This document shows, piece after piece, positions 35,008 through 43,939 of a stretch of DNA of 64,000 nt. This stretch comes from Pseudokordiimonas caeni (GTDB lineage Bacteria; Pseudomonadota; Alphaproteobacteria; Sphingomonadales; Kordiimonadaceae): contig NZ_JAPPRR010000001.1 in assembly GCF_026719705.1 (NCBI RefSeq), forward strand, positions 1 through 64,000, given 5' to 3'. A program made the translations under genes and the position numbers. Each line of letters opens with the position of its first letter. Position 1 is the stretch's first letter. Below the pieces are notes generated by a model. That model had not been told where the DNA came from and ran no database searches. It saw only the letters and a program-made list of their open reading frames with translations.

Positions 35008-36015
35008 ATGAAGAGCTCCGCGGATCATAATGTTTTAGAACTTCCGAACAGCATCAAAGCCGACTTCGGGATGACCATCGAGAATATCGGCGCGTCTTTT
35101 CTCAAGCAAGGACAGGCTCTTGAAAGGCTCGCACAGGCATATGACGAAGATGCCTACCGCGATGCCGTAAGGCTGATGCTCAATACGACAGGTCATCTTA
35201 TTGTCATCGGCATGGGCAAGTCCGGCCATGTGGCGCGCAAGATTTCCGCGACGCTGGCTTCCACCGGCACGCCTTCCTTCTTCCTGCACCCGGCAGAGGC
35301 GAGCCACGGCGACCTCGGGATGGTGACCAAGGGCGACACGCTCCTGATCATTTCCTACTCGGGCGAGACGAACGAAATCGTCCAGCTTCTGCCGTCTCTA
35401 AAGTCCTTCGGCAACAAGATCATCGCGATCACGGGCGTGCGCAATTCAACGCTCGCCCGTGCTGCCGATGTGGTGCTTGAAATCCCGGTTACCGAAGAAA
35501 TCTGCCCGAACAACCTGGTGCCGACGACGTCGATCGTCGTGACGGTTGCCATCGGGGACGCGCTGGCGATTGCCCTTATGGCGCTGCGCAACTTCCATGC
35601 GAAAGATTTTGCCCGCTACCATCCGGGCGGCTCGCTCGGCCGCCGTCTCTTGAAGAAGGTGGGCGATGTGATGCTGTCGAATTCGGTGCCGGTCGTCACC
35701 CCGCAAATGGTGCTGATCGAGCTTGCCGCCGAAATGGCAGGTGGCCCGGCAGGTGTTGCTGTGGTTGTCGATGAAGATCACCGTCCTGTGGGGATCGTGA
35801 CCAAAGGGCAGCTTGCCGTTGCCCTGCGCGTGACGCGCCGCGTGCGCGAGGTTTCGGCCTTTCAGTGCATGAGCAAGGAATTCTCGACAATCCAGCAGGA
35901 TCAGCTCGTTGACGACGCCGAAACCATGATGCGTGCCGACGAGGTGAAGTTCCTAGTGGTGATCGATGCCGAAGGTCGTTATGTTGGCCTCTACAAGCAC
36001 GAAGAAGAGCCGTGA
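35008..36015 (+). CDS. kpsF: Arabinose-5-phosphate isomerase (KdsD/KpsF)
   Basis: 335 residues. The SIS domain (40-190) has HLIVIGMGKSGHVARKISATLASTGTPSFFLHPAEASHGDLGM and ISYSGETNEIVQLLPSLK, with conserved FHAKDFARYHPGGSLGRRLL. Two CBS domains (220-335) follow. It converts ribulose 5-phosphate to arabinose 5-phosphate, the first dedicated step of Kdo synthesis. In E. coli K5/K1 the capsule copy is KpsF, first gene of region 1. Here too it leads the export gene set. Confidence 0.93.
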   Translation: MKSSADHNVLELPNSIKADFGMTIENIGASFLKQGQALERLAQAYDEDAYRDAVRLMLNTTGHLIVIGMGKSGHVARKISATLASTGTPSFFLHPAEASHGDLGMVTKGDTLLIISYSGETNEIVQLLPSLKSFGNKIIAITGVRNSTLARAADVVLEIPVTEEICPNNLVPTTSIVVTVAIGDALAIALMALRNFHAKDFARYHPGGSLGRRLLKKVGDVMLSNSVPVVTPQMVLIELAAEMAGGPAGVAVVVDEDHRPVGIVTKGQLAVALRVTRRVREVSAFQCMSKEFSTIQQDQLVDDAETMMRADEVKFLVVIDAEGRYVGLYKHEEEP

Positions 36016-36061
36016 TCGCCGCGTGAAGGCCTCCGGCTGATCCGGAAGCGACTGTCGGCCC

Positions 36062-36844
36062 ATGAGAAAGCGTTCCGCCCTTTCAATCCAGAAGGACGTC
36101 ATCTTCGCCATATTCGTGCGCGAGATCGTCTCGCGTTTCAGCGGATATGCGTTTGGCGCTGTCTGGCTTGTGCTTGAGCCGCTGATGATGATGATCATCT
36201 TCATCATGATCTTCGGCGCGCGCGGGCGCGGAGAATTCGGCTTTGCAGAACCCCCCGTCTTCATTATGGCGACTTTCTTGCCGTTCCGAATGTTGTGGCA
36301 ATCCACGATGAGGAAAAACTTGGGCGCGCTCAGCGAGGCAAGGGGGCTGATGGGGTTCCGCCAGGTGCGGCTTTTTGATGTTTTCATGGCGCGGGCACTT
36401 GCTGAAGCCGGACTTTTCTGCGCAGTCGGCCTTCTTCTCATTACCGGCTTCTGGTGGGTCGGCTTCGACCCCTGGCCGGATAATGTTCTCGAGGTTCTGG
36501 CGGCATCCTTCATCCTGTGGCTCTTTGCCGCCAGCTTCGGCATGCTCGCCTGCATGGCCAGCAGTGTGGCGAAGGAAGTGGAGAAAGTGATCGGGATCAT
36601 CACCATGCCGCTTCTCTTCATCTCCGCGGTTTTCTTCCCGATGACGGCGGTACCTGAGTCCTACATGACGTGGCTCTCCTGGAATCCGTTGGTGCACGCT
36701 GTTGAAATGATCCGCGAAGGCTGGTTCGAAACCTATGTCAGCCCGATGGCCGATCCGGGATATCTGATCGACTGGACCATTGTCTGCATGGCGCTTGCCA
36801 TGGCGACATACAGGCTGAACTGGCGGCGGGTTATCGCTACATGA
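36062..36844 (+). CDS. kpsM: Capsule ABC transporter permease
   Basis: 260 residues with six predicted membrane segments (for example AFGAVWLVLEPLMMMIIFIMIFG and ALAEAGLFCAVGLLLITGFWWVG). It is an ABC-2 permease with the KpsM-type N-terminal amphipathic segment. It forms the inner-membrane channel that exports the lipid-linked capsule. Overlaps kpsT by ATGA. Confidence 0.92.
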   Translation: MRKRSALSIQKDVIFAIFVREIVSRFSGYAFGAVWLVLEPLMMMIIFIMIFGARGRGEFGFAEPPVFIMATFLPFRMLWQSTMRKNLGALSEARGLMGFRQVRLFDVFMARALAEAGLFCAVGLLLITGFWWVGFDPWPDNVLEVLAASFILWLFAASFGMLACMASSVAKEVEKVIGIITMPLLFISAVFFPMTAVPESYMTWLSWNPLVHAVEMIREGWFETYVSPMADPGYLIDWTIVCMALAMATYRLNWRRVIAT

Positions 36845-37491
36845 TCCGCCTCGAGAATGTCTCCAAATATTTCCCGACACGCTATGGTCCGAAATACATC
36901 TTCCGGAACCTCAACCTGCGCATTCCAGACGACCGGGATGTCGCGATCCTCGGCCAGAACGGGGCCGGAAAATCAACCCTTTTGCGGCTGATCGGCGGGA
37001 TCGACTTTCCATCATCCGGCCGCATTGTGAGCGACCGGTTTGTCAGCTGGCCGCTCGCGCTTGGCACCGGTTTTCACCGCGCGATGACGGGCCGCGAGAA
37101 TGTGCGTTTCGTGTGCCGCATCCATGGCATCCGCGACACCGCCGACATTGAGGAATTCGTGAAGGACTTCTCCGAAATCGGGGAGAATTTCGAACTGCCG
37201 GTCGGGGGCTATTCGTCGGGGATGCGGTCGAAATTCGGCTTTGCCGTTTCCATGGGGTTCGATTTCGACACCTACCTGATGGATGAGATCCTGGCGGTGG
37301 GTGACGCGGCCTTTCGTCGCAAGTGCCGCGATGCCCTGATGGCCAAACGTGAAAGCTCCAACATTATCCTTGTGTCGCACGTTGAAGAGAATATTCGGGA
37401 ACACTGCAATGCGGCAATTTTGCTTGCATATGGCAGGGTGGAATTTTACGAGAGTGTGGAGCGGGCGCTCTACCGTTACCAGCGTCTGTAG
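36841..37491 (+). CDS. kpsT: Capsule ABC transporter ATPase
   Basis: 216 residues. Walker A GQNGAGKSTLLRLIGG (about 39-54), the KpsT-type signature GGYSSGMRSKFGFAVS and Walker B FDTYLMDEILAVGD are present, and IILVSHVEENIREHC holds the switch histidine. It pairs with KpsM. It is short and lacks the C-terminal glycan-binding domain of Wzt-type O-antigen ATPases, as expected for a capsule exporter. Confidence 0.94.
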   Translation: MIRLENVSKYFPTRYGPKYIFRNLNLRIPDDRDVAILGQNGAGKSTLLRLIGGIDFPSSGRIVSDRFVSWPLALGTGFHRAMTGRENVRFVCRIHGIRDTADIEEFVKDFSEIGENFELPVGGYSSGMRSKFGFAVSMGFDFDTYLMDEILAVGDAAFRRKCRDALMAKRESSNIILVSHVEENIREHCNAAILLAYGRVEFYESVERALYRYQRL

Positions 37492-37541
37492 GGATGCGGC
37501 CTCCGGCCTGGAGGCGTAACCGGACGCCCGATGGGGAATTC

Positions 37542-38723
37542 ATGATGTCATCGCTCGAGAAACTTAGGGGTGCGGTCGCACAGCGGCTGGACCGGCGCGG
37601 CGAGGCGGTCCTGCGCCGTTCCGTCATGCCCGATATCCGTCGCCGCATGATCGGCCTTGGCAGCTATCGCTGGGTTCTCGTGCTTTTTGCCATTGCAGCC
37701 TTTTACTATGTGGTGATGGCAAGTAACCGTTATGTCGCGGTTGCCGAGGTCTATGTGAAGGCTTCCCAGTCGGAGGCGACCGATATCACCCAGGTCGGTC
37801 TTCTGAGCGGGATGGGCAACAACCATCAGGATTCGACCCTACTCCAGGATTTCATCCATTCGCAGGACATGCTGAAGAAGCTGGATGAGAAAGTGGGGCT
37901 CCGTGCGCATTATAGCTCGCGCGACTGGGACTTTATCTCGCGGCTCGATGACGACGCGACGATGGAAGATTTTCTCGAATATTATCAGGATCATGTCACG
38001 GCCCAGCTCAGTACCACCAGCGGGGTCCTGACCATTGAGGTGCAGGGATTCGACCGCGATGCCGCGCTCGCTATCCTGCAGGCGATCATTGCCGAGGCAG
38101 AGGCCTTCATTAACGATGTCGGGCATCAGGTTGCGCGCGCCGAGATCGCTTTCGTCGAAGGTGAAATGGAGCGGGCGCAAGAGAAGCTCAATGCCGCGCG
38201 TGAGCGGATGCTGGCCTTCCAATCAACCAACAAGATTATCAGCCCGGTCATCTCTGGGCAGGCGTTGCAGGTTGTTGTGAACGAACTCAATTCACAGCTT
38301 GTCCAGTTGAAGGCGGAAGAACGTGCTTACGCCGCCTATCTGAATGACGACGCTTCGCAGCTTGTCAGCACGCGTAACAGGATTGCTGCCGTCGAAGCCC
38401 AGATTGAGGCGGAGAAAGCGAAGCTGACAAGCGGTGGTGAAGGCGCGTTAAACGAACTGACCGCCGAATATCAGGAAATGGAAATCGAGCTGCAGCTTGC
38501 CACCGACCTTTATCAGGCAACCCTTGTGGGATACGAAAAAGCTCGTGTGGAAGCATATCGCCAGCTCAAGCACTTGGTGGTGGTACAAGCTCCGGCCCGA
38601 CCTGACGAGGCCCTCTATCCGCGCATACTTTACAATCTGACGACCTTGCTTGTCCTATTGAGCCTGGCCTACGGGATTATCATGATGACAGTTGCCACGA
38701 TCCGGGAGCACCGGGATGTTTAA
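37542..38723 (+). CDS. kpsE: Capsule export inner-membrane protein (KpsE / PCP-3 family)
   Basis: 393 residues from ATG 37542 (GGGGAA upstream; an in-frame ATG at 37494 has no SD). A basic N-terminus is followed by a membrane segment (YRWVLVLFAIAAFYYVVMA), a periplasmic region with long coiled coils (EIAFVEGEMERAQEKLNAARERMLAF to about 330) and a C-terminal membrane helix (ILYNLTTLLVLLSLAYGIIMMTVA). This is the KpsE layout linking the KpsMT transporter to the outer-membrane channel. It overlaps kpsD by 8 nt. Confidence 0.9.
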   Translation: MMSSLEKLRGAVAQRLDRRGEAVLRRSVMPDIRRRMIGLGSYRWVLVLFAIAAFYYVVMASNRYVAVAEVYVKASQSEATDITQVGLLSGMGNNHQDSTLLQDFIHSQDMLKKLDEKVGLRAHYSSRDWDFISRLDDDATMEDFLEYYQDHVTAQLSTTSGVLTIEVQGFDRDAALAILQAIIAEAEAFINDVGHQVARAEIAFVEGEMERAQEKLNAARERMLAFQSTNKIISPVISGQALQVVVNELNSQLVQLKAEERAYAAYLNDDASQLVSTRNRIAAVEAQIEAEKAKLTSGGEGALNELTAEYQEMEIELQLATDLYQATLVGYEKARVEAYRQLKHLVVVQAPARPDEALYPRILYNLTTLLVLLSLAYGIIMMTVATIREHRDV

Positions 38724-40359
38724 ACGCCTTCTTCTCTTGTTCGCATTCCTCTCGTTTTCCGGTCTTTCCAGCACGATTGCGACAGCGCAAACCGCACCAA
38801 CCACGCCCGAGGCCGCGCAGGTGGCCGAACAGTCGCTTCAAACCATTTCCGAGCCTCATGAGACGGTCTTCGGTGACTGGATCTTCAAGGGCATGTTTGC
38901 TCAGCAATCCTTTATCGGCTTCAATCCGAACTATCTGATCGCCGTTGGCGACAAGATTCAGGTAAGGCTCTGGGGGGGTTACGAGTTTGCCGGCGGACTG
39001 ATTGTCGACGCGCAAGGCAACGTTTTCCTGCCGGGGGTAGGGCCGGTGAAGGTTGCCGGCGTGCGCAACGAAAAGCTGAACGAGGTCATCGCCGGCGCGA
39101 TCAAAGAGGTTTACCGCAAGAATGTGAATATCTATGCAAGCCTGGAAGGCGCCGAGCCGGTGAAAGTGTTTGTTACCGGCTTTGTGCGCCAGCCCGGACT
39201 TTATGCGGGGCATGCGTCCGATAGCGTTCTTTATTTCCTCGACAAGGCAGGCGGTATTGACCCGACGCGGGGGTCCTTCCTGAGGGTTGATGTCCTGCGG
39301 GGAGGCAGTGTCGTTCGCACGATCAACCTGTATGATTTCATCTTGTCAGGCACCATGCCGGCCATGCAGATCCATGACGGCGACACCGTGGTGGTGAACG
39401 CCGTGCAGGGGCAGGCCGGTGTCTTCGGTGAGGTGCAGAATCCCGCGCTCTTCGAGTTCAAGGGCGAGTCCATTCCGATCGAGAAGCTTCTTGCCTATGC
39501 ACGGCCGTTCCCCCAGGCGACCCATGTGAGAATTAACCGCAATAACATGGAACGTGCCGAGGTCCAGTATTTCGCCTTGTCTGATGTTGCCGAGCGCAGC
39601 ATCAATCCGGGTGACGTTCTTGACGTCGTCTCGGACAAGAATCCAGGCACAATCAGTATCCGGGTGGAAGGGGAGCACTTCTCATCGAAGGAGTTTATCC
39701 TTCCCTATGGCGCCACCCTTGGCGATGTGCTCAAGCAGGTGAAGTACGGCTCTGACGCGGAAATGGATGCGATCCAGTTGATGCGCAAGAGCGTCCAGAA
39801 GCGTCAGAAAGAGATGCTGGAAGCGCAACTGGTGGCGCTTCAAAGCAGCGTTCTGACTGCCCGTTCCAACACCGTGGAAGAAGCTTCTCTCCGCACGCAG
39901 GAAGCTAACCTGATCCTGCAATGGGTGGAACGCGCCCGCAAGATCGAGCCAAAGGGGCAGGTGGCAATCGCTGGCTCGTCTGTTCGTGATCAGATACTGC
40001 TCGAATCCGGCGATATCATCCGTATTCCGCGCAAGAGCGAGCTCATCCTTGTGCACGGCGACGTGCTGTTCCCGACCGCGATTGCGTGGCGTGACAACTT
40101 CACGGCTGCCGACTATATCGATCAGGCTGGCGGCTTCACACAGAAGGAAAGTGCTTCGAACGTCCTTCTTCTTCACAGGGATGGTACCTTCGTGAAGCTG
40201 GACCGTGGCAGTCTCAATAGCAAGCGGATCGGCCTCAAGCCCGGTGACGAAATTTTCGTTCTGCCGCGTGTGGCGACCAAGCATGTCCAGATTGCCAAGG
40301 ATATCATCGAGGTTCTATATCAACTTGCCCTGTCGGCTGGCGTTGTCTTCGGTATCTGA
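38716..40359 (+). CDS. kpsD: Outer-membrane polysaccharide export protein (KpsD/Wza family)
   Basis: 547 residues from ATG 38716 with a cleavable signal peptide (FKRLLLLFAFLSFSGLSSTIATAQ). A polysaccharide export (PES) domain (NYLIAVGDKIQVRLWGGYEFAGGLIVDAQGNVFLPGVGPVKVAG) is followed by SLBB domains (VFVTGFVRQPGLYAG, then VNAVQGQAGVFGEVQNPALFEFKG, and a C-terminal VHGDVLFPTAIAWRDNFTAADYIDQAGGF). It forms the periplasmic/outer-membrane exit channel. Its stop overlaps the ATG of the sulfotransferase by one base (TGATG). Confidence 0.9.
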   Translation: MFKRLLLLFAFLSFSGLSSTIATAQTAPTTPEAAQVAEQSLQTISEPHETVFGDWIFKGMFAQQSFIGFNPNYLIAVGDKIQVRLWGGYEFAGGLIVDAQGNVFLPGVGPVKVAGVRNEKLNEVIAGAIKEVYRKNVNIYASLEGAEPVKVFVTGFVRQPGLYAGHASDSVLYFLDKAGGIDPTRGSFLRVDVLRGGSVVRTINLYDFILSGTMPAMQIHDGDTVVVNAVQGQAGVFGEVQNPALFEFKGESIPIEKLLAYARPFPQATHVRINRNNMERAEVQYFALSDVAERSINPGDVLDVVSDKNPGTISIRVEGEHFSSKEFILPYGATLGDVLKQVKYGSDAEMDAIQLMRKSVQKRQKEMLEAQLVALQSSVLTARSNTVEEASLRTQEANLILQWVERARKIEPKGQVAIAGSSVRDQILLESGDIIRIPRKSELILVHGDVLFPTAIAWRDNFTAADYIDQAGGFTQKESASNVLLLHRDGTFVKLDRGSLNSKRIGLKPGDEIFVLPRVATKHVQIAKDIIEVLYQLALSAGVVFGI

Positions 40360-41597
40360 TGAAAGCCGGGAACAAAGCACGGACAACGGCAGTGGGCGAC
40401 CGCTTTGATACGCTGATGACACGCCTGCAGGCGTGGGGCGTACCCGGCCTGTTCAAACGTCTGGAATCGATTGATCTTCTGGTCATCGACCAGCAGCTGC
40501 AGAGCGCCCTCGAAAGCTTCAATCGGGCGAAGCTGACATGCCATGTTCTGCGGCCTGCCGATCTGGTGGAAAAGAAGGCAATTGGGCGCGCGCGTCGCAT
40601 CTTTGTCTTCTCACGGACCAACGAATGGGCCCTCGTGCGTAAACTGCGCGGCTGGTACCCCGGGAAAGTCATCCTGTCCGTCCAGTATGATCTGGGACCG
40701 GCCGGGGCCCTGCGGCCGATCCGGCGGCGGCCGCTGCCTGAAAGCAATGTCGACAAGGAGGCTGCGCCTCTGGTCATTCTTTCAAGTCCCGGCAGTGATG
40801 CGGAATATCTGATCGACCTCCTGCAGGCTGGTGGTCTTGGCAATTTGCCTGAGTATCTGGGGGCGCCTCTCATCGACCTGTTGCCGATGCTGAAGGGGAA
40901 GTTCCACCTGCCGCGTTTCCTGATGGGGGCCGCGATGCGCCAGCCCGAGCGAGGTCCGTTCCAGATGCTGGTGCAGACTGACGTTCTTGATGCGCTGTAC
41001 GCGAACAAGGCCCTGTCGCCTGAGCGCATGCTGAAATGGCTGAATTCCACCAAGGCTCGGGTCATCTATTTTTTGCGTCGGGACAAGCTGATGCAGGCAG
41101 GCCTCATGGCTGCGTTTGCGGATAGTCACCACCGATCGGTATGGCGCGTGCCGCCCGGCCAGCGGCAGCAACTTGGGGGTGCGAGCATCGATTTTGCGGC
41201 AACCAACCGGCTGCTTAACCGCATCATGGAACATGAAGCGGAGCTTGAGGACAGCCTCGCGCCCTTCGAAAATGTGAAGATGCTGACGCTTGAGGATCTG
41301 GTGGAACGGCCGACCGATGTGCTGAAGGACATCGGCATGTTCATCGGGCGACCGGTGAGTATCGGCGACGACCTGCCGTCCTATACCGGGGTCTATCACG
41401 CGATGCCCGATCTGCTGCGGAACGTGGTCAGCTTCCGGTATGAACTGATCGACCGCCTTGGCCTGCATGTCAACGAAGCCGGCTCGGTGCTTGGCATGTC
41501 GGATGAGCTTTTCAAGTTCGGCAAAGCGCAACCGGCCGAGCGCAGACAGCTCGGGCGAAAGCCCGATACCGTCAAAAATTGGCGCAAGAACCGGTAA
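40359..41597 (+). CDS. Stf0-like sulfotransferase at the end of the capsule operon
   Basis: 412 residues. The first 130 residues are an N-terminal extension of unknown fold. A Stf0-type domain follows: LVILSSPGSDAEYLIDLLQAGGLGNLPEYLGAP (138-170), equivalent to the PAPS 5'-phosphosulfate loop region but with Pro-Gly-Ser-Asp in place of the common RSGST, and VIYFLRRDKLMQAGLMAAFADSHHRSVW (about 231-258), the conserved arginine-containing 3'-phosphate strand/helix. PAPS would come from CysD/CysNC of the same gene run. It is cytoplasmic and may sulfate the capsule or its lipid anchor before export. The altered loop leaves some doubt about activity. Confidence 0.7.
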   Translation: MKAGNKARTTAVGDRFDTLMTRLQAWGVPGLFKRLESIDLLVIDQQLQSALESFNRAKLTCHVLRPADLVEKKAIGRARRIFVFSRTNEWALVRKLRGWYPGKVILSVQYDLGPAGALRPIRRRPLPESNVDKEAAPLVILSSPGSDAEYLIDLLQAGGLGNLPEYLGAPLIDLLPMLKGKFHLPRFLMGAAMRQPERGPFQMLVQTDVLDALYANKALSPERMLKWLNSTKARVIYFLRRDKLMQAGLMAAFADSHHRSVWRVPPGQRQQLGGASIDFAATNRLLNRIMEHEAELEDSLAPFENVKMLTLEDLVERPTDVLKDIGMFIGRPVSIGDDLPSYTGVYHAMPDLLRNVVSFRYELIDRLGLHVNEAGSVLGMSDELFKFGKAQPAERRQLGRKPDTVKNWRKNR

Positions 41598-41612
41598 GTC
41601 TTGTCGCTCGCG

Positions 41613-42212
41613 TCAGGCAGCGACAATCTCGATCCGGCTGACGGCTAGGCTGCGGCCAGCCTCGCTGTCGCCGCCCTTCGCACCCGCCCGATCTGTTTGT
41701 ATGGCGAGGAGATGACATGCGGCGCCGGGGGCGAGCTTGGCGGGTGCTATCGTGCCCTCGAAACTCCATCCCTTCAGCCCCTTACGGCGGAAGGCGCCGC
41801 TCACCCGGTGGCCATCAAGCCAGACGCTCGCTTCCCGGAGACTCCGCCCGCGCACGAGGCCCGTGCCCGTGATGCGCAGCCGGGCACCCGAGGAAAGATC
41901 GAGCCGCAGCATGAGGCTTGCCAGCCGGTCCATCCAGCGGTGCCTTCCACCCCTGCCATCAGGCTCAAGCGTTGACCAGCCGGCCCCAAAAAAAGCATCG
42001 CTTCCTGCAAGGATATCCGCCGTGCGTGGCATCGTGCCACCGCCTTCCGCGGCAGCCGGGTTTAACCCCTGTGCACTGGCATGGTGCCGGGCGAGGATGC
42101 CAAGGGCAGCATCGACATAGGCAAGGGCTGCTTTTGGGAAGCGCGGCTTCAGGACCGGCGTGCCGAAGGCGGAATAGGGTGCTTTGAGACCGCTGTCTTT
42201 TTCGTCCGTCAT
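41613..42212 (-). CDS. Unrecognised beta-rich protein, last gene of galE operon
   Basis: 199 residues from ATG 42212, overlapping the previous stop by ATGA (an earlier ATG at 42245 is less likely). The C-terminal half (LMLRLDLSSGARLRITGTGLVRGRSLREASVWLDGHRVSG, then WSFEGTIAPAKLAPGAACHLLAIQTDRA) looks like a jelly-roll or carbohydrate-binding sandwich. The N-terminal half contains a short helical region (ALAYVDAALGILARHHASAQGLNP). No signal peptide. Its place with glycosyltransferases suggests glycan binding or assembly, without direct proof. Confidence 0.6.
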   Translation of the reverse strand: MTDEKDSGLKAPYSAFGTPVLKPRFPKAALAYVDAALGILARHHASAQGLNPAAAEGGGTMPRTADILAGSDAFFGAGWSTLEPDGRGGRHRWMDRLASLMLRLDLSSGARLRITGTGLVRGRSLREASVWLDGHRVSGAFRRKGLKGWSFEGTIAPAKLAPGAACHLLAIQTDRAGAKGGDSEAGRSLAVSRIEIVAA

Positions 42213-43939
42213 CGTGTCATCCATAGTCCGGTACTGTTCAGCCATCCGGTCATCCGTTCCGGCCCCGCTGCCGGATCATCAGCTTGCAGCATCAGGCGAA
42301 GCCTGAAATCGACGAGCCCATCGGTGTTGGCCGGCACCCTTTCGGTCGCGCCCGGCGCAAGGTCGAAGGTGCGGTCCGTGCTTGCGATCCGCAATATATC
42401 CTCGCCCCGGTTTTCAAGATAGACGGGGCCCGTACTGCCGGCAAGCAGCAGGCACCGGAGCGACAAGCCCCGGTGATCGAGCATCCAGAGCGTGCCGCCA
42501 TCGGCACATGAGCGCCAGGGGCCGTCTCCCGTGCTGACGCTCGGCTGCAGTTGCAGCATGGCGCCCGCATGCCACGGCGCAGCAGCGCTTGCCACGGTGT
42601 CCAGCCTCCGAAGCTCTTTCTTCTGCCGTATCACGTCTTCGTCACTGCCAATGACCGGCGCTTCGAATCCGAGCCGCGCCAGCAGCCCGGCAGCGGGCAA
42701 CCCGGTTGCTTCGCTGAACTGCTTTGCAATCGCAGGCGCTGCGAATCGCGGCGAGGCGGCAGCGTCGATATCCGGCCAGATACGCGCAATGACGGCAGGA
42801 CCGGGCACAGCACCGATCAGCATAGTGCGGCCTTGGGGGACAGCGTCAGGCGGTGCGAACGAAAGTGCAATGTGTGGCGCCACTGGTGCATCAGGTTGCG
42901 TGGCGACCGGTGTCTTGAGCGCGGGCAGGAGAAGACTTGTCAGGTCGTCAGCGCTCGTCAGGCCTTGAATATACGTATGCAGAATGCGCGCGCGCGCGCC
43001 AGCGAGGGCGGCGTCGCTGGCAAGCGCCCCGATTGCAGCGACGAGCTGATGATGGGCGCCAGCATGATCGATCCTGACCCCGCCGTCAGGCGGCAGGTGG
43101 GGCGAGGCATGCACAAGCGGTACGCCAGCCTCGGCCATGGTTCGCACGAAGGGGGACCATGCCGGGGCGGGGTCGGCTTCCAAATGGACGGCAACGGTCG
43201 CGCCCGCCGGCCAGCCAGCGTCAGCCGGGGTGGTGAGGCGCACCGCCCGCCCGAGGGACCGAATGGCATCAGCAGCGGCGCGGACTGCGGGTGCCGCCTC
43301 CGGGCAGGCAATCACGATTTCGCCGGTCAGGGGGCGCACTAGCGTTTGAAGGGGCGCGAGTGGCGGGGCTTTCAATACGGTCGCCGAAGCGCCATCCGCC
43401 GCCAGCAGGTTGGCGATAGAGGGACTTGCGGCATAAACGGTATCCGCAAGGCTCGCCGCCGGGGCAAGGGCTGGCATGGCGGCAGCCAGACTGTCGGTGA
43501 AGCGGCGACGATTGACGAGCGCCTCAGCCAGCACATCGCCTTCCGGCCCATAGGTCGCTACCAACCAGTTCGCAAATCCGTGGGGCCACTCGCCGCGCTG
43601 TTTGAAATCGTCCACGAAAGCGTCAAACAGCGTATCGGTGAACAGGAGGAGGGCGCCCGGTCGCAGGCGCAAGGCGTGAAACAGGAGGCCGCCCGCGGCA
43701 TCATCGTCCGCCAGATGCAGGCGGGGCAGGGCCGCAAGTGCGCTGTCCGCCAGATAGTGCCGCCAGTGCAGATAGGTCGGTCCGCCGCCTTCAGCGCTTG
43801 CGGGCAGCAAGTCCAGATCGCCCCCCACGCACCATATATCGGCATGCCGGGCGAGGGCATTGCCGAGCGCTAAGTTCCGTGCGGAGGCCTCGCCGTCGGT
43901 GCTGTCGAAACTGCCGATGAGGACGAGGGCACTGGTCAT
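42209..43939 (-). CDS. Divergent glycosyltransferase-like protein
   Basis: 576 residues, rich in Ala. The N-terminus ALVLIGSFDSTDGEASARNLALGNALARHADIWCVGGDLD has the shape of a GT4 N-terminal Rossmann domain. The middle (VYAASPSIANLLAADGASATVLKAPPLAPLQ, VRPLTGEIVIACPEAAPAVRAAADAI) has the look of a degenerate GT-B second domain but lacks the usual E-x7-E signature. The last 130 residues are beta-rich and resemble the small protein encoded next. It starts inside the preceding GT4 gene's stop (4-nt overlap). The enzymatic role is uncertain. Confidence 0.6.
   Translation of the reverse strand: MTSALVLIGSFDSTDGEASARNLALGNALARHADIWCVGGDLDLLPASAEGGGPTYLHWRHYLADSALAALPRLHLADDDAAGGLLFHALRLRPGALLLFTDTLFDAFVDDFKQRGEWPHGFANWLVATYGPEGDVLAEALVNRRRFTDSLAAAMPALAPAASLADTVYAASPSIANLLAADGASATVLKAPPLAPLQTLVRPLTGEIVIACPEAAPAVRAAADAIRSLGRAVRLTTPADAGWPAGATVAVHLEADPAPAWSPFVRTMAEAGVPLVHASPHLPPDGGVRIDHAGAHHQLVAAIGALASDAALAGARARILHTYIQGLTSADDLTSLLLPALKTPVATQPDAPVAPHIALSFAPPDAVPQGRTMLIGAVPGPAVIARIWPDIDAAASPRFAAPAIAKQFSEATGLPAAGLLARLGFEAPVIGSDEDVIRQKKELRRLDTVASAAAPWHAGAMLQLQPSVSTGDGPWRSCADGGTLWMLDHRGLSLRCLLLAGSTGPVYLENRGEDILRIASTDRTFDLAPGATERVPANTDGLVDFRLRLMLQADDPAAGPERMTGWLNSTGLWMTR

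Noticed and set aside
42212-42245. Longer start (ATG 42245) for the last gene of the galE operon
   Set aside because: The ATG at 42212 gives the ATGA overlap used throughout the operon; the longer form would overlap the previous gene by 37 nt without a better SD.
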